Positions 1 through 8,634 of a DNA stretch of 64,000 bases are shown here, piece after piece. Every line of letters starts with the position of its first letter. The first letter of the stretch is position 1. Origin of the DNA: Rhodospirillaceae bacterium. GTDB lineage: Bacteria > Pseudomonadota > Gammaproteobacteria > Steroidobacterales > Rariloculaceae. Below the pieces are notes generated by a model that worked only from the letters and a program-made list of their open reading frames with translations, made no database searches and was not told where the DNA came from. The DNA is taken from the NCBI GenBank assembly GCA_002718345.1, contig PBDA01000064.1, positions 1-64,000 of the forward strand, in the 5' to 3' direction. The position numbers and the translations under genes are program-made.

Positions 1-247
1 ATAATTTTTTTTCATAATTTAAAAAACTCTTTTGTGAATATAGATAGAAGAAATTATTCTGAACAAATCAGAATCAACTATTAACTTTTTACATAAATAA
101 AATTAATCCTTATTTGGCTTAAATTCAGCAAAAAAACAAACTTGTTCCTGAAGAATTTAAGGAAAAGGGCAACCTTTTAAATTTCCAGCTTGACCTAGTT
201 AACTTCCATCAGAATAATCACAACAATAACAAGATGGAGAGATCTTC
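1..247. other. AT-rich intergenic region upstream of the first gene
   Basis: I see no convincing gene here. A perfect 7-base inverted repeat (ATTCTGA at 56-62, TCAGAAT at 68-74, 5-base spacer) is followed about a dozen bases later by a short T run. It could be a weak terminator for a gene entering from the left, or an operator. A GGAGAG ribosome binding site lies just before the ATG at 248. Confidence 0.35.
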
Positions 248-1705
248 ATGAAAATGCTACTTGTTCCGATTCTGATACTTTTTACTTTACCTGTAATAGC
301 CCAGCAGGAAGAAACTTATGACTACTGGGAAACCAATCGAAAAATGGTGCAATACGGCCAGCAAGCCATATTTATGTGCAATGGACTTTTTACCTCTAAC
401 AGGACACTTGAACAGATTTTTGAACAAGAGCTAGCCTATCTTCCAAACCCTGTAGGAACAGCAAGTGGGGGGGATTATGAGGTGGACTGGGAAAATCAGG
501 CTGTTTCTATTGGTAATGGCGAAGTCACACCCACAATGCGTGCTGCATTTAGAACAGGACTTGGATGCATAATCTTGGCGCCAGACCAAACTTTTGATGA
601 CATTCAATCCTTACCAGAACTGACAATGCCACCTCTTGAGGGAGATACAACGAGGATCCCATGGCCTGAAGGTGATCTGGTACCGCATTTATATGATTGG
701 CCGGAAGAAGTCGATGCTGGCGCACTGGCAGCTGCATCGGATTGGGCATTTAATCGCGAGTCAGAAGAACAAGTAACCCTAAGTCTAATGGTAGTTCATA
801 ACGGGAATATTCTTCATGAAAGGTATGCGCGTGGATTTGATTACACTACCCGGACCCGGACCTGGTCTACTGCAAAAAGTATTGCTGGCACACTTATAGG
901 GATGCTCGTTGACCAAGGAAAACTATCCTTAGACGAACCGCTTGGGTTTGACTGGTACCCTTCAGTCTCATCGGGCAGGCATGACCCAAGGTCAAATATC
1001 ACCATGCGACACGTACTCAATATGTCTAGTGGGTTGTATCCGGTAGACAATGGAAATCTTGAATATGCGACTGGTTCTGGGCTTGCTTATTGGGCTGGTG
1101 CTAGTTCAATAGAAGGATTAAGAAACGCAGGCTTAATCCGAGAACCAGGCACATACTGGGATTATGAAAACTACGACACGCTTCGCGGCGTCTATGCCAT
1201 GAAACTTGCCTTGGGTGAAGAAGCTTATTTAGAGTTTCCCCGAAGAGCTCTTTTAGACAAAATTGGTATGCGCAATACGCTGTTGAGTGTGGATAGGTTT
1301 GGTGATTTCATATTAAGCAGTCAGGTTTACACCAATGCCCGAGATCTAGCTCGATTTGGGCTTCTTTATCTTCAAGGCGGAGTATGGAACGGCGAAAGAT
1401 TGATTTCTGAAGAATGGATTGATTTTATTCGTACTCCTGCTCCTTCTACAGCAGGACGTAATCGTTATAATGATGGAGGTCCTGAGTCCGGCAATTTTTA
1501 TGGGGCTCAATGGTGGTTAGTACCCGAAGACCGTACAGATGTTCCACAAGACGCATACGCTACTTCAGGAAATCGCGGTCAATATACAATTGTTGTCCCT
1601 TCGCATAATCTAGTAATTGTTAGACGTGGGCTTGATTATGGAAATCAAGGATTTAATCGATGGGATCTCTTAAGAGAGGTATTAAAAGCATTCTCAGATA
1701 CCTAA
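248..1705 (+). CDS. Exported serine hydrolase, class C beta-lactamase / penicillin-binding-protein fold
   Basis: The first ~18 residues form a signal peptide ending at an A-Q-Q site, so the enzyme is probably periplasmic. The S-x-x-K motif (Ser207-Thr-Ala-Lys210) supplies the nucleophile and general base. Tyr306-Glu-Asn308 matches the Y-x-N motif, and Thr439-Ser-Gly441 sits where class C enzymes have K-T-G. The N-terminal ~190 residues precede the catalytic core and are not recognised. At 485 residues it is longer than AmpC (~380) and resembles the EstB/6-aminohexanoate-dimer hydrolase branch, so esterase, amidase or peptidase activity is more likely than antibiotic resistance. GGAGAG supports the ATG. 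A thioesterase gene follows after 13 bases and is probably co-transcribed. Confidence 0.85.
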   Translation: MKMLLVPILILFTLPVIAQQEETYDYWETNRKMVQYGQQAIFMCNGLFTSNRTLEQIFEQELAYLPNPVGTASGGDYEVDWENQAVSIGNGEVTPTMRAAFRTGLGCIILAPDQTFDDIQSLPELTMPPLEGDTTRIPWPEGDLVPHLYDWPEEVDAGALAAASDWAFNRESEEQVTLSLMVVHNGNILHERYARGFDYTTRTRTWSTAKSIAGTLIGMLVDQGKLSLDEPLGFDWYPSVSSGRHDPRSNITMRHVLNMSSGLYPVDNGNLEYATGSGLAYWAGASSIEGLRNAGLIREPGTYWDYENYDTLRGVYAMKLALGEEAYLEFPRRALLDKIGMRNTLLSVDRFGDFILSSQVYTNARDLARFGLLYLQGGVWNGERLISEEWIDFIRTPAPSTAGRNRYNDGGPESGNFYGAQWWLVPEDRTDVPQDAYATSGNRGQYTIVVPSHNLVIVRRGLDYGNQGFNRWDLLREVLKAFSDT

Positions 1706-1718
1706 TTTCACAGTTAAT

Positions 1719-2156
1719 GTGAGTAATAATTGGAAAGAAAACAGACGAAATGACTACAAATATTTCGTTCAGATTCCAACACGCTGGATAGACACTGACG
1801 TTTATCAGCATGTAAATAATGTAAATTATTATTCATTTTTCGATACCGTTATTGGGCGCTATTTGATAGAAAAAGCTGGATTAAACATAACGCGGGATCC
1901 AGTAGTAGGGTTTTGTGTAGAAAGCTCGTGCAGTTATTTCAAGCCCCTTAAATTTCCAGAAATAGTGGATGCAGGTCTGCGAGTTGCTCATATTGGGAAT
2001 ACCAGCGCTCGTTATGAAATTGGATTATTCAAAGATAAAGAGATCTCTTTATCAGCCGCAGGATACTTTGTACATGCCTTTGTCTGCAGGTCAACTCAAA
2101 AATCCAAAGAAATCCCAGAAAAAATAAGGAAATCCCTTAAAGCTATCTTAGCTTAG
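1719..2156 (+). CDS. Hotdog-fold acyl-CoA thioesterase (4-hydroxybenzoyl-CoA thioesterase/YbgC type)
   Basis: This cytoplasmic single-domain protein of 145 residues has the family signature R-W-I-D-T-D-x-Y-x-H-V-N-N at about residues 22-34. Asp27 is the expected catalytic acid and the HVNN stretch begins the hotdog helix. Such enzymes hydrolyse acyl-CoA thioesters, and the exact acyl group cannot be read from sequence. The chosen GTG at 1719 overlaps an ATG-TGA pair (1717-1721) and lies 13 bases after the serine hydrolase stop, which suggests coupled translation. The reading frame is intact and typical in length. Confidence 0.85.
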   Translation: MSNNWKENRRNDYKYFVQIPTRWIDTDVYQHVNNVNYYSFFDTVIGRYLIEKAGLNITRDPVVGFCVESSCSYFKPLKFPEIVDAGLRVAHIGNTSARYEIGLFKDKEISLSAAGYFVHAFVCRSTQKSKEIPEKIRKSLKAILA

Positions 2157-2177
2157 AGCATTAAAAAATTGCTAAAT

Positions 2178-3404
2178 TCAGGGACGAACTGGTGTGAATT
2201 TTTGAATTCGCTTTGCATGTTCGACTTCACCCGTATAAATATTACCTTCTGTGTCTATACCTATCGCATTAATCCAGTGGAGTTGCCCTGCGTAGCGCCC
2301 GTTACCACCAAAAGACCCTAGGGTCTCTCCACTATGACGATCGACGATCCATACACGATTATTAGTACCATCAGCCATATACAAATATTGTTCAGTCGGA
2401 TCCTTTGAAATAACCAGTTTATACATAGACCCACATGGCGGGAGTTCCTTTCTAACACCAACACCCCCACATTCTTCAACCCCTAGCCTTTGCCCTGGCG
2501 TACTCTCAGCTACATATATATTTTTTACCCAAGTACCATTTTTTTGAAATACTTGTATCCGGTTTTGCCCACGTTCTCCAATATAAACTAATCCATCTCT
2601 AGATATTTCTAGAAAATGCAAGTCTGGAACAAAATTTAGCTCTTCTGGAGGACGCTGGCCATTCCACTCATATCCTGGAATCGGGTCGTTTGAGATTTCA
2701 TCCAAACCCATTCCATGGCCGCCCCAACCACGCTTGAACTCACCCGTGTCCATATCGTAAACCAGCACACGCTTCCAGTTGATAATATAAATTTCCCGCG
2801 CATCCTGATCGAGTTGAAAACGCCCCTTATTTGCAAGAACATCTGTTTGGGTGTTGTCTTCTTCTAATACGACACCAATTGGCGGACGGTGATCAAAGTC
2901 CCAAACCAATTCACCGTCCCGGGTAAATTTCAGGATACTATCCTGGGGTTGAGTTCCTCCTATCCAAACGAATCCTTCTCTATCAGCTATTACTGTCTGT
3001 AATGCTGTGGGCCACTTGGAATGAAACCCTGGTCCACCCCATGCATTAAGAACATTTCCATCTTTATCCATTTCAATCAACTCAGGACTACGCACGCAAC
3101 AGTCTATTCTAGGCGGCTCATCACTACCTCCTATCTCGTCACCTTCAACACCATTACCTCGGTTTAAAAACCATATATGATCTAAATGATCCACATGGAT
3201 TCCCGTGACTTGCTGCATGCTCCATCTGTTAGGCAAAGGCCCCGGCCAAAAGGGGTCAACTTGAAATAGAGGGGCACCATTTTCATCAGTGGCTTGTTCA
3301 TTTTCTTGTGCGGCAACAGAAGTAAATAAGCCTGCCAAAAAAAGAGGAATTACTAAGAAAATAAATCTTTTTATTATCAACCAATATTTTTTATTACTGG
3401 TCAT
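2178..3404 (-). CDS. Exported NHL-repeat six-bladed beta-propeller protein
   Basis: An N-terminal hydrophobic segment (residues ~10-32) ending near A-A-Q indicates export. Repeated blades carry the NHL pattern of G-I-x-V-D, D-G-x-V-Y-I-G-E-R-G-x-N-R-I-Q-V-F and a closing I-x-K-F. The fold resembles the peptidylglycine alpha-amidating lyase/SMP-30-like superfamily, but no catalytic assignment is possible. A distinctive D-C-C motif occurs near residue 100, before a W-G-G-P-G blade. The same layout recurs in the lipoprotein at 57711-58958, so the two are paralogues. The ATG follows AAGGAG. It may be co-regulated with the DUF6152 pair transcribed in the same direction just upstream. Confidence 0.8.
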   Translation of the reverse strand: MTSNKKYWLIIKRFIFLVIPLFLAGLFTSVAAQENEQATDENGAPLFQVDPFWPGPLPNRWSMQQVTGIHVDHLDHIWFLNRGNGVEGDEIGGSDEPPRIDCCVRSPELIEMDKDGNVLNAWGGPGFHSKWPTALQTVIADREGFVWIGGTQPQDSILKFTRDGELVWDFDHRPPIGVVLEEDNTQTDVLANKGRFQLDQDAREIYIINWKRVLVYDMDTGEFKRGWGGHGMGLDEISNDPIPGYEWNGQRPPEELNFVPDLHFLEISRDGLVYIGERGQNRIQVFQKNGTWVKNIYVAESTPGQRLGVEECGGVGVRKELPPCGSMYKLVISKDPTEQYLYMADGTNNRVWIVDRHSGETLGSFGGNGRYAGQLHWINAIGIDTEGNIYTGEVEHAKRIQKFTPVRP

Positions 3405-3487
3405 CTTGCATTCTCCTTGTTTTTATTCTCATTCAAAAAATGCAAACATTACTTCTAGCACTTACTAATTTAGTTGAAACTTACCTG

Positions 3488-4276
3488 CTAGTTATCGCAA
3501 ATGCCGCCTGGACAACGATTATTTTCTTGACAAACATATTCAACAATACCCGCCATTTCCCATTCTGGTCGAGTTTGAATTTCAAACTCTTGAGACCATG
3601 GTCTCGTAAATATTTTTGGATCATCAATAGTTAGCTCATAACTAATGGCATCAGAACTCTTCCATCTAATACGTTCGATAGTTGTCAGAGCATCACTGTG
3701 CATACGGTATTCATTAGGATTTGTATAGAAATAATCATCAAGAACCCAACGCTTGAAATTTTTAGTTTCAATCACCAATGTATCTCCCTCCCAATGACCA
3801 ACTGGATCGCCATAATATGAGGGCTCAATATAATCTCGATGATCACGGCCATCTAAGGGAATAATTCGATTCATGCGCTGAAATTCATGGACCATAATGA
3901 GATAGTCCTCCGATTGTTGCCAGCGCATGGCATACGCTGAAAGGATTCCAGAAGGAAACCCAGATGGCATACAAAAGTTTCGAGGCTCATCATGACGAGG
4001 ATCACCGGTGCGAGGCTCTAAAAAATCCTCACCATCTTCAAGTAACGGCGCAAAATATTTGCGGTCAAAAATAGTTGCAGAACTCCCCCCGTCTTCATCA
4101 TGCGGAAGTTGCAAGGGCCATTGATGAATACCGCTAAAATCTGGCTTTCCGGAAGCATTTCGAACAATCTCAAATGATTCTTGAGCATTAGCCTCAAAAC
4201 AGAAAAGGAAGCCAATAACTAAGCATATTAAGCTGTCACATGTAATAAATTGAATCGTTTTCTTCATTTCTAGCAC
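3488..4276 (-). CDS. Exported protein of unknown function with P-D-F-S-G motif (DUF6152-partner type)
   Basis: The 262-residue protein has a signal peptide (~1-30, cleaving near A-N-A-Q). A P-D-F-S-G-I motif near residue 44 is typical of secreted proteins found beside DUF6152 genes. A conserved core follows: N-F-C-M-P-S-G-F-P near residue 97 and G-x-W-E-G-D-T-L-V-I-E-T-K-N-F near residue 160. This core aligns with the C-terminal half of the protein at 16005-17009, where it is fused behind a DUF6152 domain. The DUF6152 gene lies 7 bases upstream in the same operon, in the same N-to-C order as the fusion. Function is unknown. Confidence 0.7.
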   Translation of the reverse strand: MLEMKKTIQFITCDSLICLVIGFLFCFEANAQESFEIVRNASGKPDFSGIHQWPLQLPHDEDGGSSATIFDRKYFAPLLEDGEDFLEPRTGDPRHDEPRNFCMPSGFPSGILSAYAMRWQQSEDYLIMVHEFQRMNRIIPLDGRDHRDYIEPSYYGDPVGHWEGDTLVIETKNFKRWVLDDYFYTNPNEYRMHSDALTTIERIRWKSSDAISYELTIDDPKIFTRPWSQEFEIQTRPEWEMAGIVEYVCQENNRCPGGICDN

Positions 4277-4283
4277 CTAACCA

Positions 4284-4652
4284 TTATCTTGCAAACACAT
4301 TGCTTCCATCAGAACGAGTAACTTGGCGCCCCGCTGCATTATTTGATCCGTCTCTTGCTTGAAACCCTTTAACATTAATTTTCATGCCTATTTCTAGTGC
4401 GCTTTTATAAACCCCCCTCCGCATAAGCATATTTGGTGAACCTCCAGATATTGCCCATTCTTCAGTATCACCTTCTTCATTAAGGACATCGATGTAATAC
4501 CAAATATGCGGGCTCTGCCACTCAACTCTTGTAATAACACCATCTAAAGAAACTGGCATCTCAAGGTTGTATTCAGCATTAATGGAGTGATGCGCCAAAT
4601 TTAATCCAAATGGGAGACATGACAGCAAGCCAAAAAGTGTCAGTTGTTTCAT
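4284..4652 (-). CDS. Small exported DUF6152-family protein
   Basis: The 122-residue protein starts with a signal peptide (~1-20) followed directly by A-H-H-S. This is the family hallmark: a mature N-terminus near a His-His pair. Further family features are G-V-I-T-x-V-E-W-x-x-P-H (~38-49) and G-G-S-P-N-x-L (~70-76). It is all beta by appearance, and the histidines hint at metal binding, though this is not established. It is the first gene of a two-gene unit with 3488-4276. The two are homologous to successive halves of the single protein at 16005-17009. Confidence 0.75.
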   Translation of the reverse strand: MKQLTLFGLLSCLPFGLNLAHHSINAEYNLEMPVSLDGVITRVEWQSPHIWYYIDVLNEEGDTEEWAISGGSPNMLMRRGVYKSALEIGMKINVKGFQARDGSNNAAGRQVTRSDGSNVFAR

Positions 4653-4790
4653 ATAAAAACCTTTTGAAATTTACGCTTTGGGATTACTAATATCTGACTT
4701 TTTACAATATGACAAAAATAACCACAATACCCTAAAATAAATATCTTCAACCTACCGATAAAAACGAAATACATCCTGCACTAAGCTAAC

Positions 4791-6047
4791 TTAACTATTA
4801 ACTGATAAAGGGAGTTTGCCGCGCCCCAGATAAACAAATAACGCTAGTATTAAAAAAAATACACAAGCTGCGCTTAAAGCTAAAGACCAGTGAATTCCAA
4901 TAATTCCGCCTATTACACCAATAGTAATACCTGAAAATGTTCTCATACCTAATGCAGACATAGCAAAAAGACCAATAACTCTTCCGCGAATTTGCTGTGG
5001 AGCTCTTAATTGGACTAGAGTTTGTGCCATTGTAAAAAAAGAAAGTTCCAAAAACCCAACAATAAATAAAAACATAAGCGCTAAAAAATAGTTGGTTAAA
5101 ACAGCAAATATTCCTAAAGCCAGACACCAAAACATTGCCAATACCAAAGCCGTTCGTGCCCGGGCTTCGAGCAAACCTCGCGCCTCTAACGCTACACCTG
5201 CAATCAAAGCCCCAAAGGCATCAGCACTTAAAAGAGCTCCATAAGCTAACCCTGGATTACCATGACCAAGATCAAGGGCAAATTCTGGCATCTGTGGTTG
5301 ATAGCCATTTCCTATAAAAAGTGCTGCACCACCACCCAGTAAAATCATAGTTATAACTACCCTATTCCCTGCAATAGCACTGAACGTGTAAAGGATGTCA
5401 GAAAATCCCTTAAATTCACGTGCAATAGCAGGCCCATTTGACCTGAAACGAGGTCCATAAGGTGCTTTCCATAGCCAAATAATTAACGGAAGATATATAA
5501 GAGCATTGATCAGAATTCCACTAGCTGGGCCCAAAAACAACATCAAGCCACTACCAATTGCAGGACCTGCCAGCAAACCAAGATAACGTGCGGTAGCATT
5601 GAGTCTGATCGCACTTTGCAGTTGCTCAGGACCTACTATGTCATGAACCAATATTTGAGTTGCGGGAGCCCAAAGCACGCCTGCTAACCCGTGAAGGATC
5701 AGTAATACAATAGCGTGCCACATTTCAATTGCATCAAGGGTTATGAGTAACCCCCATACACAAGAAACTAGTATGAAAAATCCCATGCCAATCTGAATTA
5801 TTCTTCTAGGGTCAAATTTGTCAGCTAATGCTCCTGACCAAAATGAAAGAAAAAGAAAAGGCAGCCAGTGAGAAATAATGGCAAAGCCTCCTAATGCTGG
5901 TGATTCAAATTTTTCAAAAAGTATCCAATAGCTAATAACATGCTCAATTGAATCTGCCATCATTGCCAAAGATGAGGTAATGAAATAGATACGAAAACCT
6001 GGATGACGAAGTGCCGCAAAGGCACGTTGTGATGATTGACTTTTCAC
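4791..6047 (-). CDS. Major facilitator superfamily transporter (EntS-like, MFS_3 type)
   Basis: At 418 residues, it shows about 12 hydrophobic segments and the MFS cytoplasmic loop signature G-A-L-A-D-K-F-D-P-R-R between TM2 and TM3 (~68-78). A second-half counterpart (R-G-R-V-I-G-L-F) lies near residue 355. The N-terminus F-A-A-L-R-H-P-G-F-R is characteristic of EntS/MFS_3 exporters. The substrate is unknown, and export of a small molecule is likely from family precedent. The gene is single, between the DUF6152 pair and a Bug receptor on the same strand. Confidence 0.85.
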   Translation of the reverse strand: MKSQSSQRAFAALRHPGFRIYFITSSLAMMADSIEHVISYWILFEKFESPALGGFAIISHWLPFLFLSFWSGALADKFDPRRIIQIGMGFFILVSCVWGLLITLDAIEMWHAIVLLILHGLAGVLWAPATQILVHDIVGPEQLQSAIRLNATARYLGLLAGPAIGSGLMLFLGPASGILINALIYLPLIIWLWKAPYGPRFRSNGPAIAREFKGFSDILYTFSAIAGNRVVITMILLGGGAALFIGNGYQPQMPEFALDLGHGNPGLAYGALLSADAFGALIAGVALEARGLLEARARTALVLAMFWCLALGIFAVLTNYFLALMFLFIVGFLELSFFTMAQTLVQLRAPQQIRGRVIGLFAMSALGMRTFSGITIGVIGGIIGIHWSLALSAACVFFLILALFVYLGRGKLPLSVNS

Positions 6048-6104
6048 AACTAAAATTTACTAGCTAAACGGAACAAAAATTGAAAAATCAAATGATCATG
6101 CAAA

Positions 6105-7193
6105 CTATCTACCATCCGGCTGGGCATACTGCATAAGGATAGTACGAACATTATCAGGTGCATTAATCATTTCTCCTACCACACGTGTTCCTTCAATGTG
6201 GCTAATCAGAGGCATTCTCACTCCAAATAGTTCTAATTCCTCTGCTCGATAAGCATCATCATCAGTAGTAGCAACAAAACTGTTTCTTAATACATCGATA
6301 GCTTCTTCAGGGGAGTCAGGAGGCAAAAAAGCAGCGTGACCAAATGTGTTGATAGTTGGTTGCAACCACTTATAAATATCAAACATTTCCCCTGAAGGCT
6401 CTTCGCCCATTAGCTGGGAATAGACTTCTACAAAATTAGGTATTCCAGTAGCTGCTTCCTCATCTAAAACTACTCCAGCCTGATTAACTCGCGGGTTATG
6501 CCAAAGTGGAAGTGCTTGCCCTGTTTCAACCATTGGACCTTCAATTGAAAAACGGTATAGAGTCAACCCCGTAGTTTGCATGTCAACTTCTCCACGTCTT
6601 ACGGCATTAAATACCTCATTTGCACCAGAAAACCCTGTGATGTACTCATAGTTAACACCCAACATATCCAAGGCCATTCGCCCCAAAATATCGTAGTGAT
6701 GTGCGGGATTCTGGCCCGCATACTTTAGTCCCTGAGCAGATAATAATTGCTCAATACTTGCTACTTTGTCCGTTCGAACATAAACCAAGTTTGGACTTTT
6801 TAGTCCGCCAATCAGCGGCATAGCTTCAAAATCCGCTCTAAGCCCTGGCAATCCAAGAATTTCAGCAGTACCTGAAAAAGGGGAGAAAAGAATATTTAAT
6901 CCATCTGCATCGGCAAGCTCATATCCGAAATTCCAAACACGTATTCCGCCTCCACCTGGAATATTTCTTACAACAATTGTTGGATTTCCTGGGATATGCT
7001 GCTGCCAAAACTTAACAAAGGTTCGTATTGCTAAATCTGTACCAGAACCAGGCCCTCTTCCCACATAGATAGTGATTGTCTTTCCGGAATAAAATTCTTC
7101 TTGAGAAAAAACTTGAGAAGAATAGCTTATCAAAGTCATACAAACTAAAGCTGCATAACCTGTCAAACGAATACATTTGTATGCTTTAAACAT
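6105..7193 (-). CDS. Periplasmic Bug/TctC-type solute receptor of a tripartite tricarboxylate transporter
   Basis: A signal peptide (~1-30) precedes the Bug fold. The first beta-alpha unit has Y-V-G-R-G-P-G-S-G-T-D near residue 47, followed by I-P-G-N-P-x-I-V-V-R-N-I-P-G-G-G-G near 70-87, the pyrrolidine-type ligand-binding loop. Such receptors deliver carboxylates or amides to TctA-TctB. No permease gene adjoins it, and the only TctAB-like gene in the window is ~48 kb away. It diverges from the bicupin gene with only 29 bases between starts, so the two promoters must overlap. It is less similar to the two other Bug proteins in this window than those are to each other. Confidence 0.85.
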   Translation of the reverse strand: MFKAYKCIRLTGYAALVCMTLISYSSQVFSQEEFYSGKTITIYVGRGPGSGTDLAIRTFVKFWQQHIPGNPTIVVRNIPGGGGIRVWNFGYELADADGLNILFSPFSGTAEILGLPGLRADFEAMPLIGGLKSPNLVYVRTDKVASIEQLLSAQGLKYAGQNPAHHYDILGRMALDMLGVNYEYITGFSGANEVFNAVRRGEVDMQTTGLTLYRFSIEGPMVETGQALPLWHNPRVNQAGVVLDEEAATGIPNFVEVYSQLMGEEPSGEMFDIYKWLQPTINTFGHAAFLPPDSPEEAIDVLRNSFVATTDDDAYRAEELELFGVRMPLISHIEGTRVVGEMINAPDNVRTILMQYAQPDGR

Positions 7194-7222
7194 AAAAACT
7201 GTAGAACTTAGCTAAGACGATC

Positions 7223-8098
7223 ATGGATAATACTAGCGGACTTGTCTTTGGAAAAGAAAAAATGGCCGAGCTATTCAATCATGATTCTGTAAAAGTAGAA
7301 ATTTTGCCAGGAGGAGCTAAACGGCAACGCCTTATAGACGATACAAGAGTTAGTGGCAGTGAATGTATTTTTGATCGACTAGTGCTTGATTCTGGTACGA
7401 AACTAGAAATAAATGTCTCTGAAACAGAAATCATATGGGCACAATTACTCAAAGGTTCAGCAGCGTTAGCTGATGGGAAACAACATTCTAAACTAGACCA
7501 ACAACATGTTTTTTTTCTACCACCAAAATTCAGTGGCACACTTAGCACCACAACAGGAGCTACTTGCATCTTTCTTAAAGTCTGTAATGCACTTAAATTT
7601 GACCCCGATCTTGCAGCCACAAGCTCAAATGCTAAATTATTTGATCTAGGCTCAGAACCAATATTAGAGTCTAAGCATGACGAACGAACACGAGTCTACG
7701 TAGCGACAAAAAATCTATTTAATACAACTGCTCTTGCTGGGGAACTAGTTATTTTTCCCGCAGGATCAATGAGCGCCAACCATCATCATATTGGAGCCGA
7801 ACATTTTCAATTTATATTGAGTGGAGAAGGAACAGTTTTTCTTAATGAGACCCCATACCCACTAAGAAGTGGGGACCTTGTATATAAATATGATGGTGAA
7901 AGACACTACTGCCACAATCATGGCGATGAAGAATTTACGTTTGTTGAATTCTTTGTTCCTGGAAAATGGGAAACCATATGGGCGGATCCAGAAAGAAGCT
8001 GTACATGGTCTCCTACAGGGAAAAGCCTTCAAGGGGGAACAGCAAGTAGAAAAATTACCGCACACACAAGCGATGGAACTGTTTATGATGACGTATAG
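7223..8098 (+). CDS. Bicupin protein
   Basis: The 291-residue cytoplasmic protein contains two cupin barrels. The C-terminal one shows the metal motif N-H-H-H-x-G-A-E-H-x-Q-F near residues 186-197 and G-D-L-V-Y-x-x-x-G-E-R-H near 220-232. The N-terminal barrel lacks an evident His cluster and may be structural. Function could be a dioxygenase, isomerase or sugar-binding role, and sequence alone does not decide. An alternative start at ATG 7262 follows a purine-rich stretch. The first ATG leaves only 29 bases to the divergent receptor gene. Confidence 0.7.
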   Translation: MDNTSGLVFGKEKMAELFNHDSVKVEILPGGAKRQRLIDDTRVSGSECIFDRLVLDSGTKLEINVSETEIIWAQLLKGSAALADGKQHSKLDQQHVFFLPPKFSGTLSTTTGATCIFLKVCNALKFDPDLAATSSNAKLFDLGSEPILESKHDERTRVYVATKNLFNTTALAGELVIFPAGSMSANHHHIGAEHFQFILSGEGTVFLNETPYPLRSGDLVYKYDGERHYCHNHGDEEFTFVEFFVPGKWETIWADPERSCTWSPTGKSLQGGTASRKITAHTSDGTVYDDV

Positions 8099-8129
8099 AT
8101 ATCTACCATAGAAGTCATAAATAAAGCCT

Positions 8130-8603
8130 ATGCATCTCATTATCTTGAAATATCCAATTCATTTCTTAGCTTATGGCTTTGGATTTGGGCTAATACCTGT
8201 TATGCCAGGAACTTTTGGTACTCTTGTCGGGGTTGGTATTTTATATTTTCTATTGCCCCTTGACCCGACTTACTACTTAGGATTGATATTCGCTGGAAGT
8301 GCTATAGGGGTTTTTATATGCGGACAGACTGCTAAAGACCTAGGCAAAAATGATCCAGGAAAAATAGTCTGGGATGAAATTATTGGTTTTTTAGTAGCAA
8401 TGTTTCTTATCCCTTTTACTTGGTCTTGGGTTCTCATTGGGTTTATTATTTTTAGGATATTTGATATCTGGAAACCTTACCCAATCAAGATAATTGAAAA
8501 AACCCGGAATCCCGGGCTAGGAATTATGGCTGATGATATAATTGCTGGTCTATATACAGTTACATGCTTGCACATCATTCGCTGGTGCATTGAAATTTTC
8601 TAA
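8130..8603 (+). CDS. pgpA: Phosphatidylglycerophosphatase A
   Basis: This 157-residue membrane enzyme dephosphorylates phosphatidylglycerol phosphate in phospholipid synthesis. Family motifs are present in order: M-P-G-T-F-G-T-L-V-G (~26-35), the acidic W-D-E-I-I-G-F (~87-93), F-D-I-W-K-P-Y-P (~111-118) and M-A-D-D-I-I-A-G (~132-139). Four hydrophobic segments match PgpA topology, and the length is normal. In many gammaproteobacteria pgpA follows thiL, but here it stands alone after an unrelated cupin gene. Confidence 0.93.
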   Translation: MHLIILKYPIHFLAYGFGFGLIPVMPGTFGTLVGVGILYFLLPLDPTYYLGLIFAGSAIGVFICGQTAKDLGKNDPGKIVWDEIIGFLVAMFLIPFTWSWVLIGFIIFRIFDIWKPYPIKIIEKTRNPGLGIMADDIIAGLYTVTCLHIIRWCIEIF

Positions 8604-8634
8604 AAAATTAGCCCGCCATAACAAACAAAGCAAT

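Noticed and set aside
248-1705. Antibiotic-resistance beta-lactamase
   Set aside because: The S-x-x-K fold is shared by esterases and peptidases. The extra N-terminal domain and T-S-G in place of K-T-G argue against an AmpC-type role.
4798-5130. 110-residue minus-strand frame rich in Tyr, Phe and Cys
   Set aside because: It is an out-of-frame shadow of the MFS transporter gene on the same strand.
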